DNA from: Nitratiruptor sp. YY08-10
GTDB taxonomy: Bacteria; Campylobacterota; Campylobacteria; Campylobacterales; Nitratiruptoraceae
DNA length: 64,000 nt
Direction of reading: 5' to 3'
NCBI RefSeq assembly: GCF_016629565.1
Contig: NZ_AP023057.1
Span: 992,001 to 1,056,000, forward strand
Part shown: positions 54,546 to 62,952 of the stretch, piece by piece
Position numbering within the stretch: position 1 is the stretch's first letter
Layout of the letters: each line of letters opens with the position of its first letter
The notes under the pieces: generated by a model
Told to the model about the DNA's origin: nothing
Databases searched by the model: none
Seen by the model: the letters and a program-made list of their open reading frames with translations, nothing else
Translations under genes and position numbers: made by a program

Positions 54546-55823
54546 TTGGAATACAGGGCGTATAACGCAAAAAGTTTTAAAAAAATACCACAAGTTCAGC
54601 AGTTTTTATCTTCAGAAGATATCGAAAATATCGAAATTGCAGCGCTCGTTTTTCCGTTTAAAGTCAACAATTATCTCATTGATAAACTGATTAATTGGGA
54701 AAATTATCAAAATGACCCTATTTTCCGCTTAGTATTTCCTCATAAAGATATGCTCCTGCCACAAGATTTTGAAAGACTTAAAACGTTGTATAAAAAAGGA
54801 GATCAAAAAGCCCTTAATAAAGCTATATATGAGATACGCATGCGGATGAATCCGCATCCGGCTGATCAAAAAAGCAATGTCCCAACCATTAATGGAAAAG
54901 AACTAACCGGTTCACAACATAAATATAAAGAAACCATCCTCTTTTTCCCGAAACAGGGGCAAACTTGCCATGCATATTGTAGTTTCTGTTTCAGATGGCC
55001 ACAGTTTACTGGAATCAATGAGCTAAAATTTGCTATGAAAGAGGTGGATCTTTTAATCGAGTATATCAAAGCGCACCCTAGCATAACGGATCTTATATTT
55101 ACCGGTGGCGATCCGCTCATTATGAGTACAAAACTGCTTCGCAGCTATATTGAGCCTATTTTAAATGCAAAAATCCCTCATCTACAAAATATTCGTTTTG
55201 GTACAAAAACACTAGGTTTTTGGCCATACAGATTTTTAACTGATAGTGATGCGGATGATTTACTCAAACTATTTGAAGAAATCGTTGTACATGGATACCA
55301 CTTGGCGTTTATGGCTCACTTCAACCATTACCGAGAACTTGAAACGGATGAAGTAAAGGAGGCAGTAAAACGGATCCAACAAACTGGAGCAATTATAAGA
55401 ACCCAAGCTCCAATTTTACGCCATATCAATGATAGTAGCAAAGTTTGGCAAACTATGTGGAAAATGCAAGTGAAGATGGGAATGATTCCTTACTACATGT
55501 TTATCGCAAGAGACACAGGAGCACAACATTACTTTGGTGTTCCTCTCGTAAAGGCTTGGCAAATCTATAAAGATGCCCTCTCAAATGTCAGTGGACTTGG
55601 TAGAACTGTTCGTGGACCAAGTATGAGTGCGGCTCCTGGGAAAATTGCAGTTAGTGGAGTCAGTGAGATTAACGGAGAAAAAGTAATTGTATTGAATATG
55701 CTTCAAGCCAAAAATCCAGCGCTTGTTGATATTCCGTTTTTTGCAAGGTATGATGAAAATGCTCAATGGATCGATGAACTTAAACCGGCATTTAGTGAAA
55801 AGTTTTTGTTTGAGAAAAAGTAA
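54546..55823 (+). CDS. KamA-related radical SAM enzyme (lysine 2,3-aminomutase family)
   Basis: 425 residues from a TTG start supported by GGAG five bases upstream. The radical SAM cluster motif is CHAYCSFC, followed by FTGGDPLIMS. A Lys in AAPGKIAVSG matches the PLP Lys of KamA, and YYMFIARDTG matches the region of the first substrate Asp. From memory of KamA, the second substrate-binding Asp (in VVDAPGGGGK) is Ser here, so lysine may not be the substrate. The acetyltransferase partner of the beta-lysine osmolyte pathway is not adjacent. Single gene; function is inferred to be an aminomutase. Confidence 0.8.
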   Translation: MEYRAYNAKSFKKIPQVQQFLSSEDIENIEIAALVFPFKVNNYLIDKLINWENYQNDPIFRLVFPHKDMLLPQDFERLKTLYKKGDQKALNKAIYEIRMRMNPHPADQKSNVPTINGKELTGSQHKYKETILFFPKQGQTCHAYCSFCFRWPQFTGINELKFAMKEVDLLIEYIKAHPSITDLIFTGGDPLIMSTKLLRSYIEPILNAKIPHLQNIRFGTKTLGFWPYRFLTDSDADDLLKLFEEIVVHGYHLAFMAHFNHYRELETDEVKEAVKRIQQTGAIIRTQAPILRHINDSSKVWQTMWKMQVKMGMIPYYMFIARDTGAQHYFGVPLVKAWQIYKDALSNVSGLGRTVRGPSMSAAPGKIAVSGVSEINGEKVIVLNMLQAKNPALVDIPFFARYDENAQWIDELKPAFSEKFLFEKK

Positions 55824-55841
55824 ATGGTTGGTTGATCCGTT

Positions 55842-56693
55842 TTACTTAGAAGCTTTTATATAATATGTTTTTCCATCGTTTTCTGTAACTTTTGTGAACA
55901 ATTTATTTTCAGAAATCAAATCAGCATGTCCTAAAAATAGAACTCCAGAATCTCTTAGCAGTCGATCAAATATTTCGATTGCTTTACTCTTATGTTCCTC
56001 ATCAAAATAATATAATAGATTTCTACAAAATATAACATCAAATTTTCCTAAAGAAAAAATTTCACTGTTAAAAATATTCATCTGTTTAAAGGATACATGT
56101 TGTTTTAATATATCATCTACACAATGGAATACATCTTCTTGATAAAAATATTTCTCTTTTAGAAGAGTAGGCACTTGTTGAATAGATCGGCTTGAGTAAC
56201 ATCCCCTCTTTGCTTGCTCTATTCTATCGGAATTAATATCTACACCTACAATTTCCATCCCGGATAGATCTGTTTGATGGGCCAAGATATATAAGACGAT
56301 TGTATATACCTCTTCACCGCTTGAGCATGGAATACAAAGGATTCTTCGTATTCTTTTTTTCTTCATTAGTTTTACAAGTATCTCAAATTGTGCTGTTTCT
56401 CGGAAAAAATATGTCTCTCCTACTGTTAGTTTATTGATAAGATCATTTTTAAAATGATGCGAATGCAAGAGTTGCTCTCTTAAATCTGTAAATGAGTAAA
56501 TATCGTGCTGTATTGCAAAATTTTTCATTTTTTCAATGGTAATTTCCTTTTTATTTGAAAAATCCAATCCAAACTCTTCCCTTATCTCACGTAAAATAAT
56601 TTTCGCATCATTGTTATCAAACTTTTTCTCTTGAATTTTTTTGATTTCATTTTTTTGATTTTCATTCTTTTTAGGAAACAGCCATCTTAACAT
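55842..56693 (-). CDS. cheR: Chemotaxis protein methyltransferase CheR
   Basis: 283 residues. A basic N-terminal leader, then the CheR all-alpha domain (RETAQFEIL) and the SAM domain with IPCSSGEEVYTIVLYIL, VGVDINSDRIEQAKRG and FDVIFCRNLLYYFDEE. It methylates glutamates of chemoreceptors. It overlaps cheB by seven bases and follows the chemoreceptor gene, so the three form one sensory module. The 3' end faces the aminomutase gene across an 18-base gap. Confidence 0.95.
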   Translation of the reverse strand: MLRWLFPKKNENQKNEIKKIQEKKFDNNDAKIILREIREEFGLDFSNKKEITIEKMKNFAIQHDIYSFTDLREQLLHSHHFKNDLINKLTVGETYFFRETAQFEILVKLMKKKRIRRILCIPCSSGEEVYTIVLYILAHQTDLSGMEIVGVDINSDRIEQAKRGCYSSRSIQQVPTLLKEKYFYQEDVFHCVDDILKQHVSFKQMNIFNSEIFSLGKFDVIFCRNLLYYFDEEHKSKAIEIFDRLLRDSGVLFLGHADLISENKLFTKVTENDGKTYYIKASK

Positions 56694-57280
56694 TTAAGTT
56701 CTCTTTGAATGTCTTGTATGATTTCATCGATACTCAATACTTGAATATCATTATTTAATTCATAGGCTTTTTTTGGCATACCATATACGATGGAACTGTG
56801 TTCATCTTGAGCTATTGCTTTATGTCCAGCATTTTGCAGTGTTGACAAACCTTTGGCACCATCTTCACCAATTCCACTTAACAGATATGCAGCTATTTTA
56901 ACACTGGACAAAGAATTAGCAGAAGCAAAAAGTGTATCAATGGTAGGATTGTAAAAACTTTTGTTCCTATCAGTTTTTTTAAAAAAGAGCGACCCCTTTT
57001 TTTCTTCAATAGAAAATGTTGCACTTAAGAGATAAAGTTTTCCACTTGTTAATGCACAATGATCTTTCGTTACAAGATTAACTGAATAACCACAAAGTTC
57101 AGAAAGCCTTTTTGCATATGAAGAAAGTCCCAAGGGATCCATATGTAAAGCGATGACAATACTCTCTTTTTTGGGTGGACAAAGGGAGCTGATAATTTTT
57201 GCAATGAGTCCCGGTCCACCTGTTGAAGCCCCTATCAGTATAAGCTTTGTGGGGAGTTTATTTTGCAACACTCTAAACAC
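56687..57280 (-). CDS. cheB: CheB-type methylesterase without receiver domain
   Basis: 197 residues. Only the esterase domain is present: Ser in LIGASTGGPG (about residue 19), His in ALHMDPLG and Asp in LSGIGEDGAKGL form the catalytic triad. The receiver domain that activates CheB in E. coli is missing, as also known for Campylobacter and Helicobacter relatives. It removes methyl groups from the chemoreceptor encoded just upstream (six-base gap). How it is controlled is not visible. Confidence 0.93.
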   Translation of the reverse strand: MFRVLQNKLPTKLILIGASTGGPGLIAKIISSLCPPKKESIVIALHMDPLGLSSYAKRLSELCGYSVNLVTKDHCALTSGKLYLLSATFSIEEKKGSLFFKKTDRNKSFYNPTIDTLFASANSLSSVKIAAYLLSGIGEDGAKGLSTLQNAGHKAIAQDEHSSIVYGMPKKAYELNNDIQVLSIDEIIQDIQRELKC

Positions 57281-57286
57281 CTATCA

Positions 57287-59236
57287 TCAACTTTTAAATT
57301 TGAAAAGATGGGAATCAAGTTTTTCGATAATGTTATTTAAATGTTCGGCAGCTGAGGCAATCTCCTCGACACTTCTTGCATTTGACATCGATACCTCATT
57401 GAGTTGGTTGATTTTTTGGGCAATTTCAGCAACTTTTTCTTTGAGATTATCCACAGAAATCGAACTCTCTTTCGCTTTTTCTTTTGAATCTTCCATCAAA
57501 TGAATCACATTGCCGATATTGGTTTCTACGACATTGGCTATTTCGACGGTTTGCATTACCTCATTTGCGTTGCTTTGCATATGTTTACTCGTCATTTCGA
57601 TGGCAGTGGTAATACTATTAATCGTTTTATTAATCTCCTCTAAATTTTTTTGCGTTTTCTCTGCCAATTTTCTGACCTCTTCAGCAACCACTGCAAAACC
57701 TTTTCCATGTTCTCCCGCACGAGAAGCTTCGATGGAAGCATTGAGCGAAAGCAGATTTGTCTGATCGGCGATATCTCCAATGAGTTTTAGAATATCTTTG
57801 ATTGCAAAAGCACTTTCTTGCAGTTTTTTCATTTGATTGGAAAGTTTTCCTTCTTCAATACTTGTATATTTGATCTTTTCCACAAGAGTATTGATATGTT
57901 CTACTGCATCATTGAGAGCTTGATATGAACTTTCAGAAATTTCTGTCATCTCTCGAACTTTACTCTCAACGAAAGTCGCATCTTTTGCCGTGTTTTTTGC
58001 ATTAGTATCGATAACTTTGACCAAAGAAGATTCATCTTCTACTCTTTTACCTATTTCCAAAGACGTAGCTGAGAGTTCATTAGAGATAGAAGAGGCTTCA
58101 TTACTTACATTTTTTGCTTCACCAATTGCACTTTGAACTTTTTCTATAAACTTATTGATATAAAATGCAACTTGGGAGATCTCATTTTTTCCCTCTATAT
58201 CGATTCGTTTCGTAAGATCTCCTTCTCCACTGGCCAAGTTTTGCGCTGCATTTCGTATATTGTCTAGATTTTTACCGATCATTAAAGCTACAAATATAAG
58301 AAGAGCACTTATAATTAAACCGACTATAATGAAAATGATCGTAAGTTTGATCTTCAATGCTTGTATCAATGCCTCTTTCTCTTTTTTCTGATCTTCACGC
58401 AATTTAACGAGTGAATCTATAGTTTTTCTCGCTGCATTTTTCATTTTATATGAAATTGTATTCATGGAGTTTCTAATTTTTATCAACTCTTCTAACGTAT
58501 TTTCATATTTTTGTAATGCCAACATCATGGAGTTAACCATTTTTTTATTTATTATACTATCCAGTGATGTTCTTAGTTGATTTGCCAATTGTTTTATTTT
58601 TGCAATTTCAGTAGATATTTCTTTGATATATTTGTCGTTTTTTCTACGTAAATAATTTTTTTCTGCAATTCGGATACGCATCAAGCCTATTATAATCTTA
58701 TTGGAAAGCGCTGCTTCCTCTACTTCATCAATAATTTCTTGAGCAGAAGCTTTATGAGAGCGTATGACACTATCTCTTTGACCATTTTGTATGATTTCAA
58801 TTTTTCTAGCGATCTCTTCTACCCTGTTTGCTAACTCAACCAATTTGTGTTCTTTTTTGATAGCTTCATTTCGGATTCGGGCATATCTATAAAAAAGTTT
58901 TTTATATTCTAAAAGCCTTTGAATGGCTCTTTCTACAAGCTTTTGGTTCTCTTTTTGTGTAAAAATTGCTTTTAGCTTTTTTGCTATTTTTATATTTTGT
59001 TCAATGAGTCTCATAACTTCCTTGGCGTATTTTTCATCTTTTCTTCGGATATAGTTTTTTTCTGCCACTCTTGCTTCAAGCATCAGTTTGATGATCTTGT
59101 TGGCAAGTGAGGCTTTTTGGCTTTTATCCTGAATGGAATCGATGCTAGATGCAATGGTAAAATATAAAAATACAAAAGCTATGATCAAAATGGCCGGAAT
59201 AGCCATTAACACCTTTTTGATAGAAATATTTTGCAT
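57287..59236 (-). CDS. Methyl-accepting chemotaxis protein with HBM-type sensor
   Basis: 649 residues. One membrane helix near the N-terminus and one around 295-320 flank a helical periplasmic sensor. The sensor contains two similar repeats (about 44-72 and 176-203), both with a R-x-AEKNY-x-RRK core, the mark of the helical bimodular domain. A HAMP region and a full signalling domain follow (tip: [34 protein letters not shown] in part). The ligand is unknown; HBM sensors in other bacteria bind organic acids. It is cotranscribed with cheB and cheR. Confidence 0.94.
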   Translation of the reverse strand: MQNISIKKVLMAIPAILIIAFVFLYFTIASSIDSIQDKSQKASLANKIIKLMLEARVAEKNYIRRKDEKYAKEVMRLIEQNIKIAKKLKAIFTQKENQKLVERAIQRLLEYKKLFYRYARIRNEAIKKEHKLVELANRVEEIARKIEIIQNGQRDSVIRSHKASAQEIIDEVEEAALSNKIIIGLMRIRIAEKNYLRRKNDKYIKEISTEIAKIKQLANQLRTSLDSIINKKMVNSMMLALQKYENTLEELIKIRNSMNTISYKMKNAARKTIDSLVKLREDQKKEKEALIQALKIKLTIIFIIVGLIISALLIFVALMIGKNLDNIRNAAQNLASGEGDLTKRIDIEGKNEISQVAFYINKFIEKVQSAIGEAKNVSNEASSISNELSATSLEIGKRVEDESSLVKVIDTNAKNTAKDATFVESKVREMTEISESSYQALNDAVEHINTLVEKIKYTSIEEGKLSNQMKKLQESAFAIKDILKLIGDIADQTNLLSLNASIEASRAGEHGKGFAVVAEEVRKLAEKTQKNLEEINKTINSITTAIEMTSKHMQSNANEVMQTVEIANVVETNIGNVIHLMEDSKEKAKESSISVDNLKEKVAEIAQKINQLNEVSMSNARSVEEIASAAEHLNNIIEKLDSHLFKFKS

Positions 59237-59249
59237 TTAAACTCCCTTA

Positions 59250-61364
59250 TTATCTGGTTTGTATCATTGCTTCTACCTCCTCCATAGGAAGAGGAGGAAA
59301 ATAGTAGTACCCTTGGATTTTTATTTGATAATTTCTGTATCGCTTTAAGTAATCAATAGTCTTTTGATCTTCAACACCTTCTATAACCAATGGTATCTCT
59401 AATGAATCTGACATAGAGATAATTACATCCAGAAGTTTTCTTAATTTTTGATTGGAAAAGATGTTTTGTATGAAGGATTTATCGATTTTGATCGTAGCTA
59501 AATTATAATCTTTAATATAAAATAGCGACGAATATCCTGTCCCAAAATCATCAAGTGCAAATCTATATCCCTCTTTTTCAATCATCTGCATTAGTTCTTG
59601 TATCACAGATATGTTTTCGGCAAAGATAGTCTCTGTCAGTTCAAAAATGATTTGATTTGGTGAAATTTCTGGATATTTCTTTTGCATTTCATATAAAAAA
59701 TTTAAAAAATTTCTATCATAAAATTGCAGTAAAGAGAGGTTGATTGTAATAAAACCTTTATATCTATTATGCGTAATAAACTGAAAAACCTTTTCTATGA
59801 TCTGATATGTAACCTCTACGATATATCCTTTACTTTCTAAAACATGGATAAAGTAAGAGGGAGGCAAAATTTTATCTTCTTTTTTCCACCGAAGCAGTGT
59901 CTCATACCCTACAATATTTTCCGTTTTTAAATCGATTATCGCTTGAAAATAGGGAACAAATTCATAATTATCTATAGCCTGACGAATATCATGTTCAAGC
60001 ATATGTAGATTCTTTAACTCTTCAAGCATTGAATCATCAAAAAATTGGTAACTATTTTTTCCGCTCTTTTTTGCTTTATACATGGCAATATCGGCATAGG
60101 ATAAAGCTTTCTTAGGATCTGTTTTTTTATCAGTAGGCACAAAAATACCTAAAGAAGCAGTAATATATACGATAGTATCATCAATCTTTATTGGCTCTTG
60201 TAAAGAATCTATGATTTTATTTGCAATATTTCCAACATATATAGGATTTTTTACATCTTTTATAATAACGCCAAATTCATCCCCGCCCAATCTTGCTACA
60301 AAATCTTTTTTTCTTAGTGTATTGTGAAGTCTAGTTGCAACAATTTTTAGCAGTTTGTCTCCAGCTGAATGTCCAAAATTATCATTAATAAATTTAAAAT
60401 TGTCTAAATCAATAAGAATGAGAGCAAATTTGATTGATTTTTGATTATATTCTTTGATAGTTTTATTTAAAAAATCTTGAAAATATTTCCGATTTGGCAG
60501 TTTTGTCAATATATCATATTTGCTAAGATTTTCAAGATTTTTTAGTGTCTGTTGTAAGCGCATAATGTTTCTATTGATCTCTTCAGCAATTAAAGAAAAC
60601 TCATCGTCAGTATTGATCAAAATTCTTGTATCCAAATCATTATTTGCTATCTTTTGCAGCGCTTCATTGATTCTATGAAGAGGAGTTACAATTGATTGGA
60701 TGAGGCTTTTTATTAAAAGTATTACTATTATACTTAAAAAAATAAGAGCAACTATGATTATTGTCTTTTGTTTAAAATATAAATTTTGGCTATGTTGTTG
60801 CCGCAAATGCGCACGCTGAATCTGGTAATCTAAAAGTTGATTTAAAGCAGCTCTTGTTTCGCGAAACTCTTTTAATGCTACGTGATATAAAAGATCATTT
60901 ATAAGTTTTTGTTTTTGCTTTTGTGATAGATTGACCGTTTTTACCAAAGGATAAATTTTTTTTTGAATGATTTGAACATATTGAGTTAAATTTTCTTTAA
61001 ATTGCTGCAGAAGTTGTCTCTCTTTTTCCGATAATCGTGTATTATCATATAGATCAATCTTTTCAGTAATCCTTTTTAACTGTTTTTTAATTTCTCTTTG
61101 GTGACGTAACAGCTCTTGTTCTGACTCTGCATCAACAAGCCGCAATGTTCTGTCACGAATTCTATAAAGAGCGCCTTTTAGATCGCTTAACAGTTCAAGA
61201 GAGACAATTTCTTGAGTAAAAATATTATCAATTCGCTCCTGCATCTGTTTGGCTAAATATAAAGAAGTAACTCCTTCGATTAATATGATCAAACCCAATA
61301 TTCCTAAAACAGTATAGAGTTTTAGATAGATTGAATTTTTTTTAAATATAATATTATGTAGCAT
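59250..61364 (-). CDS. Membrane GGDEF-EAL cyclic-di-GMP enzyme
   Basis: 704 residues. Two membrane helices (about 13-35 and 200-225) enclose a helical sensor of about 160 residues, followed by HAMP. The diguanylate cyclase domain has an intact RLGGDEFGV. The phosphodiesterase domain has YETLLRW (ExLxR kept, EAL read as ETL), NLS, ELTET, DDFGTGYSS, KIDKSF and VIEGVED, so it could be active. It stands 13 bases upstream of the chemoreceptor on the same strand and may share a transcript with it. Confidence 0.95.
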   Translation of the reverse strand: MLHNIIFKKNSIYLKLYTVLGILGLIILIEGVTSLYLAKQMQERIDNIFTQEIVSLELLSDLKGALYRIRDRTLRLVDAESEQELLRHQREIKKQLKRITEKIDLYDNTRLSEKERQLLQQFKENLTQYVQIIQKKIYPLVKTVNLSQKQKQKLINDLLYHVALKEFRETRAALNQLLDYQIQRAHLRQQHSQNLYFKQKTIIIVALIFLSIIVILLIKSLIQSIVTPLHRINEALQKIANNDLDTRILINTDDEFSLIAEEINRNIMRLQQTLKNLENLSKYDILTKLPNRKYFQDFLNKTIKEYNQKSIKFALILIDLDNFKFINDNFGHSAGDKLLKIVATRLHNTLRKKDFVARLGGDEFGVIIKDVKNPIYVGNIANKIIDSLQEPIKIDDTIVYITASLGIFVPTDKKTDPKKALSYADIAMYKAKKSGKNSYQFFDDSMLEELKNLHMLEHDIRQAIDNYEFVPYFQAIIDLKTENIVGYETLLRWKKEDKILPPSYFIHVLESKGYIVEVTYQIIEKVFQFITHNRYKGFITINLSLLQFYDRNFLNFLYEMQKKYPEISPNQIIFELTETIFAENISVIQELMQMIEKEGYRFALDDFGTGYSSLFYIKDYNLATIKIDKSFIQNIFSNQKLRKLLDVIISMSDSLEIPLVIEGVEDQKTIDYLKRYRNYQIKIQGYYYFPPLPMEEVEAMIQTR

Positions 61365-61453
61365 ATTTGTGATAACCCTTCAAGCAAAAGTCAGAATTTA
61401 AAATAATTTTACATTTTAAAAATGAAAAAAAAATGAATAATAGGAGCCAAAAA
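61365..61453. other. AT-rich divergent intergenic region
   Basis: The 89 bases between the GGDEF-EAL gene (-) and the response regulator (+) are very rich in A and T and must hold both promoters. Several TAAAAT-like hexamers occur, but none stands out. AGGAG at 61442-61446 is the ribosome site of the regulator. Confidence 0.4.
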
Positions 61454-62122
61454 ATGTATGTTTTATGTATTGAAGATGATGAAAATATTAAAAAAATTAT
61501 TAAAGATAGTCTTGCACATGAAAAAATCGATGTAGAATTCACAGACTCAATTGAAGAAAGCATATACAAACTTGAAATAAAGAGAGTGTATGATGTAATT
61601 ATTCTTGATAGAATCTTACCTGATGGAGATGGTATCAATTTTCTTCAATACATGAATCGGAAAAAAATTAATATTCCATGTTTAATCATTAGTATTTTAG
61701 GGGATATAGATCATAGAATGGAAGGGTTACAACTGGGTGCATATGATTATCTTCCAAAACCTTTCGATACGAGAGAACTTATAATGAAACTTAAAAACAT
61801 TGTTAAAATAAAATATAATTTAACAACAAATATTATTCGTATTGATGATGTATGTTTAAATATTTTTTCAAGAAATGTTTATGTAGGAGACAAAAGAGTA
61901 AAACTAACTCCTCAGGAGTTCAAAATCTTGAAGTTACTCATGGTTAATAAAAATAGGATTATAGGAAAGTCTGAAATTTTAGAACGATTAATAGAGAATG
62001 AAGAAAAAAGTATTGAGTCTAATCTTGTCGATGTTTTAATCTATAGATTAAGAAAAAAACTTGGGAAAAAAGATTTTATTCAAAATGTTAAAAGAGTCGG
62101 ATATGTTATCAATGATATATGA
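61454..62122 (+). CDS. OmpR/PhoB-family response regulator
   Basis: 222 residues from the ATG at 61454, with AGGAG seven bases upstream; an earlier frame start has no ribosome site. The receiver has the acidic pair EDDEN, the phosphorylated Asp in IILDRILPDGDG and the conserved Lys in YLPKPFD. The C-terminal winged helix contains LTPQEFKILKLL. It overlaps the kinase gene. Base composition here is clearly more AT-rich than in the gene runs before it. Confidence 0.94.
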   Translation: MYVLCIEDDENIKKIIKDSLAHEKIDVEFTDSIEESIYKLEIKRVYDVIILDRILPDGDGINFLQYMNRKKINIPCLIISILGDIDHRMEGLQLGAYDYLPKPFDTRELIMKLKNIVKIKYNLTTNIIRIDDVCLNIFSRNVYVGDKRVKLTPQEFKILKLLMVNKNRIIGKSEILERLIENEEKSIESNLVDVLIYRLRKKLGKKDFIQNVKRVGYVINDI

Positions 62123-62927
62123 AACTACTATAACTTTCATAATAGCAATATTTTTTTTTATTTTAGTTGGAATCACAATAAGATATTTCATTGTATTAAG
62201 AGCACTAAATAGATATAAATATGCTATTGAAAATAGAAACTATTTATCTTATCAAAGCTTTCCAAGTGAATTAAAAACCCTAATATTTATGTGCAATAAA
62301 AAGTTATTTGATTTGCAACTCCAAAATGATATATTAAAACAGTTTAATCTCTATTTGGCTCATGAAATAAAAAGACCATTAACTCGTATAGTAATGAGCA
62401 TAGAACATATAAGCAATCTTGAATTAGACCATTTACATAATGATTTGCTTCAAACTATTAAAATCATTGATAGACTCCTTTATCTTTCAAATAGCTATAA
62501 TTTAAATACAATAAATCGTATTTGTATTAATGAAGTTATTCAAGATATTATCCACTCTTTACAATCAGATATTGAAATTACATTTTTGCAAAATGGCTTG
62601 ATACATATTCATGGAGATAAAGATTTGATAAAAATAGCACTTCAAAATATGATAGAAAATGCCATAAAATATTCAACAAAGAAAAATAAGATCTTAATTG
62701 TTTTACATTCAAATAAAAAAAACTTCTTAATAATTAGAGATTGGGGAGTTGGAATTCAAAAATCTAATTGCAAAAAAATATTTCATTTTTCTTATCAAGA
62801 GAGTAGTTTCAACCAAGGATATGGTATAGGATTAGCCCTCGCAAAATGGATATTTGATTATCATGGCTTGGCTATAAAAATTTATAGCAAAAAAGGTTAT
62901 GGGACAAGAGTTAAGATCATATTTTAA
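62103..62927 (+). CDS. Short membrane sensor histidine kinase
   Basis: 274 residues from the ATG at 62103, with AAAGAG six bases before it; an upstream TTG at 62061 is possible but less likely. A single membrane helix (TFIIAIFFFILVGITIRYFIV) is followed by a short linker and the H box YLAHEIKRPLTRI, an N box QNMIENAIKYS, and G boxes RDWGVGI and GYGIGLALAKWI. There is no periplasmic sensing domain of any size, so it may sense the membrane itself or a partner. It overlaps the regulator by 20 bases and converges with the RND pump gene. Confidence 0.88.
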   Translation: MLSMIYETTITFIIAIFFFILVGITIRYFIVLRALNRYKYAIENRNYLSYQSFPSELKTLIFMCNKKLFDLQLQNDILKQFNLYLAHEIKRPLTRIVMSIEHISNLELDHLHNDLLQTIKIIDRLLYLSNSYNLNTINRICINEVIQDIIHSLQSDIEITFLQNGLIHIHGDKDLIKIALQNMIENAIKYSTKKNKILIVLHSNKKNFLIIRDWGVGIQKSNCKKIFHFSYQESSFNQGYGIGLALAKWIFDYHGLAIKIYSKKGYGTRVKIIF

Positions 62928-62930
62928 ATC

Positions 62931-62952
62931 GAAGTAGGCATACGCCTACTTC
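62931..62952. terminator. Hairpin between convergent kinase and RND genes
   Basis: GAAGTAGGC and GCCTACTTC form a perfect 9-bp stem with a 4-base loop. The RND stop codon lies in the second arm. T-runs are short on both strands, so efficiency is uncertain, but the position suits a two-way terminator. Confidence 0.55.

Noticed and set aside
55818-55847. Stem AAGTAAA/TTTACTT between the aminomutase gene and cheR
   Set aside because: Weak A/T stem with a long loop and no clear T-run; not called as a terminator.
59870-59920. EAL motif written as ETL, suggesting a dead phosphodiesterase
   Set aside because: The functional pattern ExLxR is kept and the metal and catalytic residues (ELTET, DDFGTGYSS, EGVED) are present, so loss of activity is not supported.
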